Assembly (NCBI RefSeq): GCF_026230105.1
Contig: NC_079483.1
Span: 10,719,312 to 10,783,311 of the forward strand
DNA from: Diorhabda sublineata
Taxonomy: Eukaryota; Arthropoda; Insecta; Coleoptera; Chrysomelidae
DNA: 64,000 nt
Direction of reading: 5' to 3'
Shown: piece after piece, positions 49,001 through 57,929 of the stretch
How the letters are laid out: every line of letters starts with the position of its first letter
How positions within the stretch are numbered: position 1 is the first letter of the stretch
Translations under genes and position numbers: made by a program
Notes under the pieces: model-generated
What the model was told of the DNA's origin: nothing
The model's input: only the letters and a program-made list of their open reading frames with translations
Databases searched by the model: none

Positions 49001-52000
49001 TTATAAAAAACTAATATGTATTTGAACACAAATCACAACAAACTTTCAATTTTTATTGTAAACATAACATAACCTCGAAAAATCGTATTGTGTACTTCTT
49101 CAGTCTTCTTAAATTTGGCCTTTTGCTTTTTGCCTTTCGGCACCCAGTCAGACCCATATTGTATTCGCGTATTCTCTCTATCATTCGAGACCATATATAA
49201 CATAAGAAAAAGAAGCATATTAATACATGTATTTTTTGTTATTTTTTAGTACATGTGTGAATTAAGCTACTTTATTAGGTAAAAATGAGTGGACAATCTA
49301 TCATTTTCATAAGTGGTCGTAGGAGAAAGTACAATGCTGTTCGATGGCAGTAATAATTCAAATCTAATGTCTAATTTGTTTTAAATAATACATAATATTT
49401 TATATAGCGCTTCGTATGACGAGAAACAATTTTTATAGTCTTGCTCCGAGCATTACAAAAATATATTCATACCGTAATAATAAATCAGTCCATCCCTGTT
49501 TTACGTACAGTCCCGAGATTTTTTTGCTACTCCTAAAAAGCGATTTCTCCAAACCATACATTCAACTATCTCACAACTTGATATAACAAATAAAACTTAC
49601 AATGCGACAAGCCGTCATTCTCTTCGTCCCCCAATCTAGTTGTATGATGAAAATCTCCGCCTCCTACGGATACAGATGTCTGAATGTCCACCATATCTTC
49701 ATCCGGGGAAGCTACGAACGTAGCCCTACTATGCCCGTTTGCGTGCTAACACATAATAAGAAAATACTCACAAACATATTTAAACATATTATTAATACAC
49801 TTTCAATAGACAACAAGTGAAAAAACTGAGGAACGGCGAATAAAACCATAAAGAATAAATATAGAGGATGCGCAACGCGGTTGGGAGGCGATCGATATCC
49901 CATATCGGTCAAAAGAGATTCGGATAATAGCACGGTTAATATTTGAGGTGGCTAGAGTAGGTCAATCGACCTGCAATTTATCAAATTGGGTTATAAGAGT
50001 TTCAAAACAAAAAATATTATAGCTAAAAAAGTTTATTTAAAAAAAAAACCTCGTACAGTATAGTCTTTAGCCAATCGGTATTAATGGGACACATTTAAAA
50101 CATAAAAAAATTGGTCTTAGCTTTATAATGAGTGATCTATGTTGTTATTGAATTATTTTTTTGGTAGTAAAAAAAATATCAAACGAAAAGTAAACTATAT
50201 AAACGATAAAAAAGTATTATATCATACAGTCAGGAAAATACAATATTAACTTCGTCCAAATAATAGTTTATTTGAAATAAATTAAATGTTTCCTCCCCTG
50301 GCCATAATAACAGCTTCCAATCGCGTGTTTATGGATCTAATAAGTTCTATCCTATCCTATTCTTCAGTGAGTTTTTGATTCCATTGAAATGCTCGCCTAA
50401 ACCTCCCAGGAACCTTCTCCAAAAGCCACGTTTTCTTTTATGCGGACTGCGCGAATCTTTCCCCGGATCTTCTGTAAACTTGTCCTCTTCCATTGCTACC
50501 ATGCAGGCATTCTCTGCTTTCGTCTGAGCTGAGAACGGACCCCCATTGTTTGTCAATCCAATTAACGTGTTCTCCAGAGGACTGCTCAGTGGGCTGGGGT
50601 TATTTTGGGGACAGTAACTGATCTTTTGAATCCAGGTTAGCTGACTTAAGTCTTTTTCTGTCTGTCCAGCCACTCTTCGTATTTCTATGGGCTCTTGTTG
50701 GATTTGAATACGTGTGAGGACCCGATTTCTCAGCGATGTAGCGACAATGAATCGGTTATGTCTCTCGGATTTTCTTTCGGAACCGCGTCTTCGCACTTCG
50801 CACACACACTGACCACTTCTCGGTGACTCTGGTCTTGTCGCAATAGGATGACCGCTTTATCACTTTTGTGTCCATTTTCCAAGGTTGTTAGGTGTACGAA
50901 TGCCAAGGTTTTTACAATCAATAGTGTCATTACAACTTATACATTCACTTTATTCGATTATGTAGTCTATTATTTCTAATGTTCAGTTTTTAAAAGGGGC
51001 GACATCTATAGCTACAGATAATTCAGCCCAACCCAAAATCTTCAAAAGAAAAATAGCTCCAAATTTATATATATATATATATATATATATACATTGAAAT
51101 CCAAAAGGTGATTCATACATGTGAATAAAACATCACCACATACGAATACCTATGCCACATTTCATAAAAACACTTCTAACGACCGTATTCAATCATCAAT
51201 ACTTGAAAAATCGTGTTAAAACACTTAAGTATTACTCGTTGGATAATCATCTAATATAGAGGTTGGCATAAGTCTGGCAACGCTGTCGATAAAGGTTAGA
51301 ACGAAGCATGTTCGTGTTTTAGACAGTTGTGTCTGTGTCATGATAACACGTGCTCTTCCGAGTTTTTAGAATGAATAACGATACAAGTTCACGCTTCAAG
51401 AAAGAGTTGGAAGACGTACCAGAAATTCTTGAAAACGGGCTCTGCAGCCGACGCGCCGCGTTCTGAACGACCGGTATCTGTACAACTAACGAAAATATGG
51501 AAACAGTGGCACTGGCGTTAATTGAGCAAGCGAATCGATCTGCAGGGGAGAACTTCAAATATCCGATCGTTTTTTACGACGCATGCACTATCGAGTTTAT
51601 CGTCCGCGTTTCCTCTACATACTTCACGAGGATGATTTCGATCGCAGATACAGTCAGAATTATCCGCAATTCCAGCATTCCATTTTGTAATCGGATGAAG
51701 CAACCTAGAAGCTGAACTGGAACAACCAGAATCCTCAAGAATTAAACCTGCCTGGGGTGTGTGTATGAGCAGGTATCCATGCGGGAAGTTCCTGGATCTA
51801 TACTTTTTTGAGGATCACGTGACGGGCCAAAATTATCTGGAAATGCTTTTACATGGACAAATGGACAACGAATCAACACTCGGAACATCCGTCATTTTAC
51901 GGAGTATGGAGTTTCGCCGCACTACGGATTATCTGTGCGGGAGTACATTTTGTAGAATGGATAGGCAGGCGAGGATTCGTTGAGTGGCCAGCATGTTATG

Positions 52001-54027
52001 TGACCTGACAGTCTGTGATTTCTTTCTGTGAGGCCTTTCCAATGACAGCGTTTCTACAAGAGGTCCACGCACCCTTCCCGACCTCCGATTGTAATTGAAA
52101 AAGAATTTGATTCTCTTCTCAGACAGTTTGGCATGCCTCTCAGTTGCCGCAAATGTTTTGATTAACCATTTCAGTGAGACGCCTTTCTATAGTCAGGCTA
52201 GTGAAGCTTTCCCATTGTAGTAGGTCTAGACCAATGGTCGGCAAACTTATTAACCAAAGAACCAAATATTAACATCGAAAAGAATTGGAATTTTTCTAAC
52301 ATCGAAAAAATTAGATTTCTTGTCCATTGTATTTTATGATTAAGACGTGATTTAAATGAGATGAAATAAAAATTCTTGGAATTGATAATGTTAATCCCTT
52401 ATCACATAACTTTACAAATTTCTTCCCGGAATTTCTGCACACAAAGCGTTTTTTGGTAAACAAGAATCACGTGATTGTTTTCTTGATCTTAAAATAATAA
52501 ACCCTTTCTTTTACGTCGGTCGTACTTTTTGCCCCTGTTGTTGGAATCGACACAATTCTATCGAGGGGAATATAATGTTTTTTTGAAATGGCATTGCATA
52601 AATATTTGAGACAGCCGTACTTAAGGAGCCAAAGAGCTACAAAGGACTCTGGAACCGCACTTTGCCGACGACAAGACGAATGTTTTGTGCTTGCCGACCA
52701 CTCCTAAAGTCGGTCACAAGATTTTCAACATTTGAATGCTGCAATTGACTAAAATAAGCCCATAAACTTAATCTAATGGATTTCAGAAATTATCAAGAAA
52801 ATAATATTAGCAGTGGAAAGATCAATTTGAACATTCACAGAAACCCTTTTTCGAATCTCTTTCGTAATTTCTTTCAATAATTTCATTTTGACATTGCACT
52901 TTTCCTCTTAATGAAATTTTGTTGTATGACTTATGCCGACCTCTGCAAATGAGGTTTTTTAAAGGAGATTACTCCTATTGTACAGTTTTGTTGAAGATTT
53001 ACGAGGGATTAGACATTGTAACTAAATTAACAAAGCATTATAAGATATTTCTTTTCATCAATCATTAACAACAGATCCTTGCATCAACGATATGAGGTTC
53101 GTTCCAACTGCATTTATTTATATAAAGTGATTTAAACTATTTAGTACATGATTTGATTTTGTCCAAGAAACAAGCTGAGATTTGGGGCATAGATTAAACG
53201 ACTTTAATTTACTTTCTCCGGGTATGAAAATTTCTTATTTTAGACATCGTGACAATGAAATTGAAACCTTATTTTTCTAAAGATGATTTAGACAATTGTA
53301 ATAAGTCGCTTTACTCCTCAAAAACTAGTTGTTTCAAACTTTTTTTTAGTTCTATTAAGATGTTTATTGATCATTTCCCTTATATATTTGTATATGATTC
53401 TGTCCCATTTTATTTTACCTATTTTCTTATCATACCAATTCATTCATACCAATTGCATTAATTTTAATCAGCTTGAATTACCAATTTAATATAAATTAAT
53501 TAATTCCCAGTTACAGAATTTCTTATTTCTACTAAATATTGCTATATTTGACAATTTACACCAGAAGATGTGAAATGTTGTATGCTGATAAAAAATTACA
53601 AGTTACTAGAAATCCTATCATTATAAAGATTTAATTAAAATTAGCAAACATGTATGTATGTTATTTTGGAACTGATATTTGGAACTCTTTCATAATATAA
53701 TAATACAACCATTCATTAAAACGATTATCGATATTTTCGGAATAATTATGTTTAGTTAAAGATTAATATACTATTTTATTTTTCATTATAATGATAGTTA
53801 TAATCTAACCCATCATTGCAAAAATTATAATGATTAAATAACAAATAATTATTCAATTTAAAATAATAGCACTCAACTATTCTGCAATATTACAGATGTT
53901 TTATCAGCTCATTTTCTAATCCATTAATCCAATAATATCAAATATCACTTACCTTTTTGTTCATTGACTGATAAGACGGAGAAGAAAGTGTAATTACACC
54001 ACCCCTTTTCAGCGGATATTTTTCCAT
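32401..54027 (-). CDS. ClC-c: ClC-3/4/5-type chloride/proton exchanger, complete, 15 exons
   Basis: Exons in transcript order: 53953-54027, 49601-49745, 47284-47310, 44283-44373, 43147-43396, 41821-41982, 39039-39186, 38761-38900, 38489-38671, 38219-38433, 37219-37427, 36799-37150, 35582-35745, 34886-35099, 32401-32491. Every junction is GT-AG and in phase. The joined frame has 821 residues, close to human ClC-3 (about 820). Landmarks are GSGIPE (about 245-250), GKEGP with gating glutamate 289, SLEE with proton glutamate 346, GLYAMVGAAA, and two C-terminal CBS domains (about 660-725 and 745-810). Having both glutamates indicates a 2Cl-/H+ exchanger rather than a channel, expected on endosomes. 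The start is MEKYPLKRGGVITLSSPSYQ. Introns are long and full of transposons. Confidence 0.95.
32660..33210 (+). pseudogene. Non-LTR RT relic in ClC intron 14
   Basis: Plus-strand pieces NILAEEQKDCRRDYQGCKQQ, LLVDSVILRQAL, MKGWRTNLHMRRI and EETYKYLGYSML follow the order of an R2/R4-like LINE RT with large internal deletions. Opposite in strand to the host gene. Confidence 0.6.
34260..34540 (+). pseudogene. Hsp70 pseudogene fragment in ClC intron 14
   Basis: Frames give [39 protein letters not shown], then NLDANGILNVSAK, and further on IDMMVLETEKYMEEDE. This is the substrate-binding domain order of Hsp70 ([39 protein letters not shown], IERMVxEAEKY). It has stops and frameshifts and no introns, so it is probably a retrocopy fragment. 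Confidence 0.85.
34545..34760 (-). pseudogene. Tc1-type transposase C-terminal fragment
   Basis: Minus strand: SASDLNLIKNLXDELKRYVR, then ARSPASATKSDLKTALTERL and IEQDQFWRVF. This matches SPDLNPIENLWDELKRRVRARSP ... LxxALxEEW of Tc1 proteins. The third catalytic residue region is damaged. Confidence 0.7.
39533..40853 (+). mobile_element. Intact mariner-like element, copy 3 (1321 bp), in ClC intron 6
   Basis: Same termini and length as copies 1 and 2, flanked by TA at 39531-39532 and 40854-40855. It sits between ClC exons 6 and 7, antisense to that gene. Confidence 0.95.
39666..40742 (+). CDS. Tc1/mariner-superfamily transposase, copy 3
   Basis: 358 residues. It differs from copy 1 at S in PLHSPKV and, notably, has R for W in the motif after the third aspartate (CDYFLRGF instead of CDYFLWGF). 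The aspartates are intact, but the conserved aromatic position is lost, so activity may be reduced. Confidence 0.92.
   Translation: MRWNSEERAFAVEVYFSSGCSVIATQRAFRNRFNLAPLAPVPDRKSIVTWVTTFRQTASVTRRRTGVPRPIRSPENIELVRTSVLRSPRRSARKHASALGLSDRSVRRILHDDLHFYPYKMAIVQELSERDFNSRRNACEVFLEVVPEDAIVFFSDEAHFHLCGSVNKQNVRYWADTNPRQLHQRPLHSPKVTVWCAIYSRGIIGPWFFEENEVTVTVNSHRYVNMLQEFFFPRLDELDLGDTWFQQDGATAHTSRTSMAVLREHFPERLISIRGDLEWPARSPDLTPCDYFLRGFLKSRVYVNRSRTLQDLKTNIQEEIANITPAMLARVMTNARNRFTQCMENGGRHLTDLIFKTQ
42952..43025. repeat. (TA)n microsatellite
   Basis: About 37 uninterrupted AT dinucleotides in ClC intron 5. Confidence 0.95.
43574..43912. repeat. 172-bp tandem duplication in ClC intron 4
   Basis: Two copies share AACCTGCAGTAGCA, then GAACTCTGAGAAAGTGAAAT and CAGATTTAGACTCCCGTTAT, offset by 172 bp. 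They differ by a small number of substitutions and short indels. Confidence 0.85.
44430..45789 (+). mobile_element. Classical mariner element (DD34D type), decayed
   Basis: Terminal repeats GAGAGTTGCTACTTTAATTT (left) and the reverse of AAACTTAAGTAGCAACTC (right), with TA at each flank. The transposase frame is broken: ERNIETVRKLILQDR, WCKEMLKKFSRGAPKD, PTKVFRARSTLKQMIACF, PQIKNKLRGQRFSTPEEAV, SEWEKCFDNWFRRTQKCIDL. The 5' half is partly duplicated (two GATGAATTT-G copies), and a MITE is inserted in it. The catalytic core between the C-terminal blocks is largely deleted. Located in ClC intron 3. Confidence 0.82.
44827..45087. mobile_element. hAT-like MITE nested in the mariner relic
   Basis: It starts CAGTGGCGGATC and ends CCGCCACTAG (inverted match with one extra base). 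The right flank TGATGAAG corresponds to the mariner sequence interrupted on the left (TAAAGAG, mutated), consistent with an 8-bp target-site duplication. It has no coding capacity. Confidence 0.6.
46180..46700 (-). pseudogene. Mariner transposase relic in ClC intron 3
   Basis: Minus strand: DAHGILFIGYLQNGKTINSE, YYIELLNCLNAKIKEKRRRK, then further along KFSSNEEAIAKTEAYF, KSFYK and GIEKLEKRCNDCIAVEGN-like pieces. This is the standard mariner C-terminal half. The region holding the second and third aspartates is rearranged. Confidence 0.75.
47770..48240 (+). pseudogene. Mariner transposase relic in ClC intron 2
   Basis: VMTEWVPKGQTVNQTYYLSV is followed, in shifted frames, by HQDNAFAHNELS, HQPYSPDLAPCDV and KI-K-type pieces, the mariner landmarks from the middle of the catalytic domain to the third aspartate. 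Confidence 0.7.
48245..48420 (-). pseudogene. LINE RT fragment
   Basis: The minus strand reads SGKAPGDDAITVNTLKELGG, then HIDHTLADLLNLSF, the start of an RT domain (KAPGxDGIxxExLKxxG). No other part is present. Confidence 0.6.
48655..48960 (-). pseudogene. Tyrosine recombinase C-terminus (Crypton-like)
   Basis: Minus strand: TQQVVGTNKIGRVPKIAAKF, LNLPNPEQYTDHTFKRS, a frameshift, then LLVDAGADLTALKRPGGWKS, STVAEQYIDDSATNRL and a stop near 48656. The H-x-F-K-R box and the C-terminal tyrosine in AEQYIDD are the catalytic landmarks of the tyrosine-recombinase fold. Close relatives in insect genomes are Crypton-type transposons. DIRS cannot be excluded because no RT is visible. Confidence 0.65.
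50347..50930 (-). CDS. Candidate small secreted-peptide precursor (frame uncertain)
   Basis: In ClC intron 1, on the same strand. ATG at 50930 opens MTLLIVKTLAFVHLTTLENG, a weak signal-like start, and this frame stops at 50730. The overlapping frame 50347-50805 carries on with IVATSLRNRVLTRIQ and ends with KRKR followed by a 26-residue peptide, GFWRRFLGGLGEH and then FNGIKNSLKNRIG. That peptide is cationic (about +4). Its hydrophobic residues at 2, 3, 6, 7, 10, 14, 17, 21 and 25 fall on one helix face, as in linear antimicrobial peptides released after a dibasic site. Joining the two frames needs an intron or a frameshift that I cannot place. Confidence 0.3.
51255..52190 (+). pseudogene. Decayed transposase of the HTH-DDE group in ClC intron 1
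   Basis: Frames give RFKKELEDVPEILENG, HILHEDDFDRRYS-type, WSDEAT-like (SDEATXKLN), VTGQNYLEMLLHGQMD, PHYGLSVREYI-type and SPDSL/CDFFL pieces. This is the same domain order as the intact 1321-bp family, though only distantly similar. Many frameshifts. Confidence 0.6.
52232..52703. mobile_element. hAT-like MITE or fragment
   Basis: The left end CCAATGGTCGGCAAACTT is matched at the right by CTTGCCGACCACT in inverse. Internal GGAGCCAAAGAGC-type sequence is typical of hAT ends. No clean 8-bp duplication remains. Confidence 0.5.
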
Positions 54028-55204
54028 AATCAAGCTTCAAACTGAAATATGTTTACAATAATGAAAAATTCATGATTCGATCTAGTCCTAGTCTAGTTAA
54101 ATACTGAGTAAAAGTATTTTTGTAGCAGTGTCACTACATTCCAATGTACCTACCATTTTGAATAATTTTCCAAACTTAAAATTTTACAACCAATTCAATA
54201 AATTTTTTGATTAACTAATAACTTCACTTAAATATTAATCGTCGTGTACAATTTAAAAAAAAATGATTTTAGACAATTTATTACTGTTGTTAAACGTCAA
54301 CTATAGTCGATATCATGTCACATAACTGTCAATTTTTCTATACTCATAGAACAAATAACTAAAATGTCAAATCTCAGATTACGTCACAGAACCTGTAACA
54401 AAGTTTCTAAAAAGCTCAATTTTCAAAGTGAAATTTAAACTTCAAATGTCAGTTTAAACCACAAACATCGACTTTTTCACGTTTTATAGATGGCGTTAAG
54501 AGATAAACTCCAGTTTAAATGTTACCGGCGGTTTGGAGGTACTTTAAACTTTAGTCTAATATGATGCAGATTTCTCAAATTGTTAACGTTTCTACGATAT
54601 TACTTTGAACAAATCATTTTGCTAAAATGAGTGGAGATATGCACAGAAATTACAAACATTCTCGATTCCCTTAATGCTAATGTTAATTATTTTTTTGTTT
54701 ATAGACATTTCTTAAACAATAAAAAGTTAAAACCAACTCAACTGTGACATGCAAAAAGAAGCAACTTTCTTATTATTACTATCACCGCGCAATGAAATTC
54801 AGCCAGCTTCGGATTTGACCGTCTCTCTGATTTCGCGTAGCTAGCACTAGGACCTACTGCAGGTGCAGTTTTACGGCGCTTAGAGTCGTAAAGTCGTAAC
54901 TAGTTATTTGATAAACGTGGAGCCAGAGGTTATTGACCTCTCAATAGGCTTTATATAGACCTCTGGGCTGGAAGCCTTAGGTGGATGAGGTTTGGAGGTC
55001 GAGGCAACCATGACTTTCCTTCTCTTTTTTTTCCAGCACCACTAATGTTGCAGCGTTTGAACCAGGCCTTGTCAAAAAACCGGTTACAGTTGGTAGAAAT
55101 CGAGGAATGGGGGTAGTGGATAAGCCCATAAAAAAATGTTTTTTGACCACATATGAACGCCCGGTGAATACGGTCATTAGGTCCCCTCATCAAGGACAAC
55201 GGCT

Positions 55205-55278
<74 letters not shown>

Positions 55279-55523
55279 TATAATACACTATCAACATAAA
55301 ATTATTCATTTTTTTTATTTCTATTTTTATGTTGGTAAAGGACTGAAAACTGAAAATAAAAAATTAACTTCTCCTTTAATGAACCGACTATAATATGTTC
55401 TGTCAAATGTCAAAAATATTAAGTCATAAGACAGGGGGAAATACACTCCATACCAAAATTATTTCGTTGTCAAAATCATAATTTTCCGTTTCAATTTTTA
55501 GAGTAATTAAGATTTTGGTGCAT
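54028..55523. other. Intergenic region between divergent ClC and CMC4 genes
   Basis: It should contain both promoters and the ClC 5' UTR. A GC-richer block at about 54770-55200 followed by (TA)n looks like a SINE/LINE 3' end with an AT tail, but I could not name it. Confidence 0.4.
55207..55277. repeat. (TA)n microsatellite
   Basis: About 35 AT dinucleotides directly after a GC-richer repeat-like block. Confidence 0.95.
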
Positions 55524-55530
55524 ATGATTA

Positions 55531-55767
55531 ATGTCAACTAAAGACCCTTGTAAGCCATTTGCTTGTAAAATTCAAGTGTGTCTTAGAGGTAATTGTACTG
55601 AAATAAGATTTTTTTATTACATAATTGATATATATTTTTTAGAGAACAAGTTTCAGGAAGACGCTTGCCGCATGATTATAGAAGATATGAGAACTTGCTG
55701 TAAAAAGTGGAAAGATAGAAGTTACGTTTGTGAGGGTATAGATACAAAAGAAAAATCAACAAAATGA
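55531..55767 (+). CDS. CMC4: CMC4-like twin-CX9C mitochondrial protein
   Basis: Two exons, 55531-55588 and 55643-55767, with a 54-bp GT-AG intron. The product is 60 residues: MSTKDPCKPFACKIQVCLRE, NKFQEDACRMIIEDMRTCCK, then a basic tail. CKPFACKIQVC and CRMIIEDMRTC are both CX9C motifs, as in human CMC4 (MPQKDPC ... CLQAN). Proteins of this fold are imported into the mitochondrial intermembrane space by MIA40. A short uORF starting at 55524 overlaps the start codon, and the start context is weak. The stop overlaps the next ATG (ATGA). Confidence 0.88.
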   Translation: MSTKDPCKPFACKIQVCLRGNCTEIRFFYYIIDIYFLENKFQEDACRMIIEDMRTCCKKWKDRSYVCEGIDTKEKSTK

Positions 55768-55964
55768 GTGATATTAGGGCGAGGATCAGAGCTAAAGATC
55801 GTGGATTAATTTATAAATATCCGAGGGTGTTTGTTGTTACTGCCACTAGTATTGCGTTGTTATGTTTCTTTTCCAAACCGATCTACGATATTTTCTTTAA
55901 TAAGGATATACCAAATATTGAAGAGCTCAGAAGAACTCATAAATCAAGATTTAGTAAAAACTAG
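55764..55964 (+). CDS. Unassigned single-pass microprotein
   Basis: 66 residues: MSDIRARIRAKDRGLIYKYP, a hydrophobic segment (VFVVTATSIALLCFF, residues about 22-36), KPIYDIFF, and a basic C-terminus (ELRRTHKSRFSKN). A positive N-terminus before one short membrane helix is typical of small mitochondrial or ER membrane proteins, but I do not recognise the family. The ATG overlaps the CMC4 stop by 4 nt and has A at -3. The neighbours suggest a mitochondrial role; this is inference only. Confidence 0.75.
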   Translation: MSDIRARIRAKDRGLIYKYPRVFVVTATSIALLCFFSKPIYDIFFNKDIPNIEELRRTHKSRFSKN

Positions 55965-55967
55965 AAC

Positions 55968-56165
55968 ATGGAATCTGTTCATTTAGCTCGACAACGTTAT
56001 AGGAAGTATCCTCTTTTGTTATCAAAGTGTGGAAAAGACGCTGTACAATATGCAACATGTGTATTAAAAAAAGACAATGTTAATATGAATGATTGCAAAA
56101 AGGAATTTATGGACTTTAAAAACTGTTTACAAAAGGCGGCAGCATCTTTAAAAACTAGAATTTAG
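55968..56165 (+). CDS. NDUFAF8: NDUFAF8-like complex I assembly factor
   Basis: 65 residues: MESVHLARQRYRKYPLLLSK, CGKDAVQYATC (CX9C), then CKKEFMDFKNC (CX9C). This matches the order and spacing of human NDUFAF8 (C17orf89: CGAEAAAYGRC ... CAREFEALRSC), which partners NDUFAF5 in complex I assembly. The start has a strong context (A at -3, G at +4). Only 3 nt separate it from the previous stop. Confidence 0.85.
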   Translation: MESVHLARQRYRKYPLLLSKCGKDAVQYATCVLKKDNVNMNDCKKEFMDFKNCLQKAAASLKTRI

Positions 56166-56174
56166 TCATAAAAA

Positions 56175-57695
56175 ATGACAACATTATGGGAAAATTTTGT
56201 AAATATTGATTATAAAAAACATTTAGTTATATCTGTATTCATAAGAATACTATTGGTAAGTTATAGCATACACCATGATGAATTTTCAAAAGTAAAATAC
56301 ACAGATATCGATTATAAAGTTTTTACAGATGCTGCTAGACATTATTTAGATGGCAATTCTCCTTATGAAAGACATACTTATCGTTACAGTCCTTTAGTAG
56401 CAATACTTTTATCTCCTAATATTACACTTCACAACAGTTTTGGTAAATTGCTGTTTTGCTGTACTGATATTTTAGTGGCACTTTTAATTCGATCCATTGT
56501 AAAAAACACAGTAACAGAATATGATTCTTACAAACAGAAAAAGTCGAAAAAATCAATATTAGAAGAGAATAAATTTAAAAAATCAAATACGAAAACAAGG
56601 AAAAAACTTCGGCAGTCTAATAAACAATATTTAAATGTTACCTCAGCGGAACTAAAATCAAAGAATTCTATAGATTTAAAATGTGATATTGCTATGTTAG
56701 CTTGGTTGTATAATCCAATGACTATAGCAATTGGAACAAGAGGCAATTGCGATAGCCTAGCAGGTTTTCTAGTTCTTTTAACACTTTATTTTCTACAATG
56801 TAAACAGTACGCCTTTTTAGCTGGTATAGTACATGGCATATCAATTCACTTTAGACTTTATCCTATAATATACAGCTTAACATACTTTATGTATTTGAGT
56901 AAGTTCTCATTTTATACTTCAGAAGATCGTAGAAGACCTAAGGCATCGCAATTCGCTATTGATAACTCCTCGAATTTAAAAATGCTGAAAAACATTGAGA
57001 ATACCGTTGCTAAAAATAAATTATCTCTGAATAGTATTAGAAAGGAAAGAAAAACAATATTTAGAAAAGAATATTTGTTTTATCTGATACCTAATTTGGA
57101 TCAGTTTAAATTGATAACTGGTTGTCTCTTATCACTGTCATTTTTAACGCTGTATTTTTATTACTTATTTGGATACACTTTTTTAAAGGAAACATATTTG
57201 TACCATTTTATAAGAAAGGATCCAAAGCACAATTTTTCTTTATACTTTTATTTACAGTATTTAACTGCTTGGGTAAAGAATATTGGGTTATGGCAAAAAG
57301 CATTAATGTTATTACCCCAATTAGTGCTTATATCAGTTTTTTCAATTAGATATGGTCTGAACAGATTCACTTTGAATTTTTCTATACTTCTACAGACTAT
57401 TGTTATGGTAATTTATAACAGCGTTCTGACGTCTCAATACTTTGTATGGATTATGGCAGTTCTGCCTCTTTGTTTGTGGCAAATAAGAATGACTAAACTG
57501 ATGGGATTCGCACTTCTATGTGTGTGGTATATTGCTCAAGGTGTCTGGTTATTACCAGCTTATTTGTTGGAATTCCAAGGTCAAAATACTTTCTTGTATA
57601 TCTGGTTACAAAGTGTATCATTTTTCTGTGCCAATATCGCTATATTAGGTAGACTCATTATGTACTTTATGCCCCTCAATGAAAAAGGGAATTAG
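56175..57695 (+). CDS. PIGM: GPI mannosyltransferase 1 (PIG-M), complete, single exon
   Basis: 506 residues with about 8-10 membrane segments. YTDIDYKVFTDAARHYLDG carries the DxD motif of the first lumenal loop, which binds the dolichol-phosphate-mannose donor and transfers the first mannose to GPI in the ER. Other family blocks are RYSPLVA, LYNPMTIAIGTRGNCDSLAG, GISIHFRLYPIIYSLTY, KETYLYHFIRKDPKHNFSLY and LTSQYFVWIMAVLPL. It is longer than human PIGM (423) because of a lysine-rich insertion (about residues 115-155) and another near 245-300. It starts 9 nt after the NDUFAF8 stop. AATAAA at 57719-57724 may end the transcript. Confidence 0.95.
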   Translation: MTTLWENFVNIDYKKHLVISVFIRILLVSYSIHHDEFSKVKYTDIDYKVFTDAARHYLDGNSPYERHTYRYSPLVAILLSPNITLHNSFGKLLFCCTDILVALLIRSIVKNTVTEYDSYKQKKSKKSILEENKFKKSNTKTRKKLRQSNKQYLNVTSAELKSKNSIDLKCDIAMLAWLYNPMTIAIGTRGNCDSLAGFLVLLTLYFLQCKQYAFLAGIVHGISIHFRLYPIIYSLTYFMYLSKFSFYTSEDRRRPKASQFAIDNSSNLKMLKNIENTVAKNKLSLNSIRKERKTIFRKEYLFYLIPNLDQFKLITGCLLSLSFLTLYFYYLFGYTFLKETYLYHFIRKDPKHNFSLYFYLQYLTAWVKNIGLWQKALMLLPQLVLISVFSIRYGLNRFTLNFSILLQTIVMVIYNSVLTSQYFVWIMAVLPLCLWQIRMTKLMGFALLCVWYIAQGVWLLPAYLLEFQGQNTFLYIWLQSVSFFCANIAILGRLIMYFMPLNEKGN

Positions 57696-57929
57696 GAATA
57701 GTTGTAATTATTGATAGTAATAAAAATATAAAACACTTCAATTTTTCATTTTAAAACAACTATTAATACCTTGTTTGTACTGTACACTTTTTTGTGGGAA
57801 ATTTTCACATATTCAAGAAAAAAATATACAAAATCTTTCTTAATAAGATATGTGCTTATGTAACTATTAACGTGAGATATTGTACTTTTTGTTAATTTGA
57901 ACCTTCTTTGACATTTTTTTAATAATTGA

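Noticed and set aside
52980..53461. 70-codon plus-strand ORF in ClC intron 1
   Set aside because: Phe/Tyr-rich AT-driven frame with no support.
55207..55277. Short-period direct repeats as a CRISPR array (also 42952-43025)
   Set aside because: Pure AT dinucleotides without spacers, in an animal genome.
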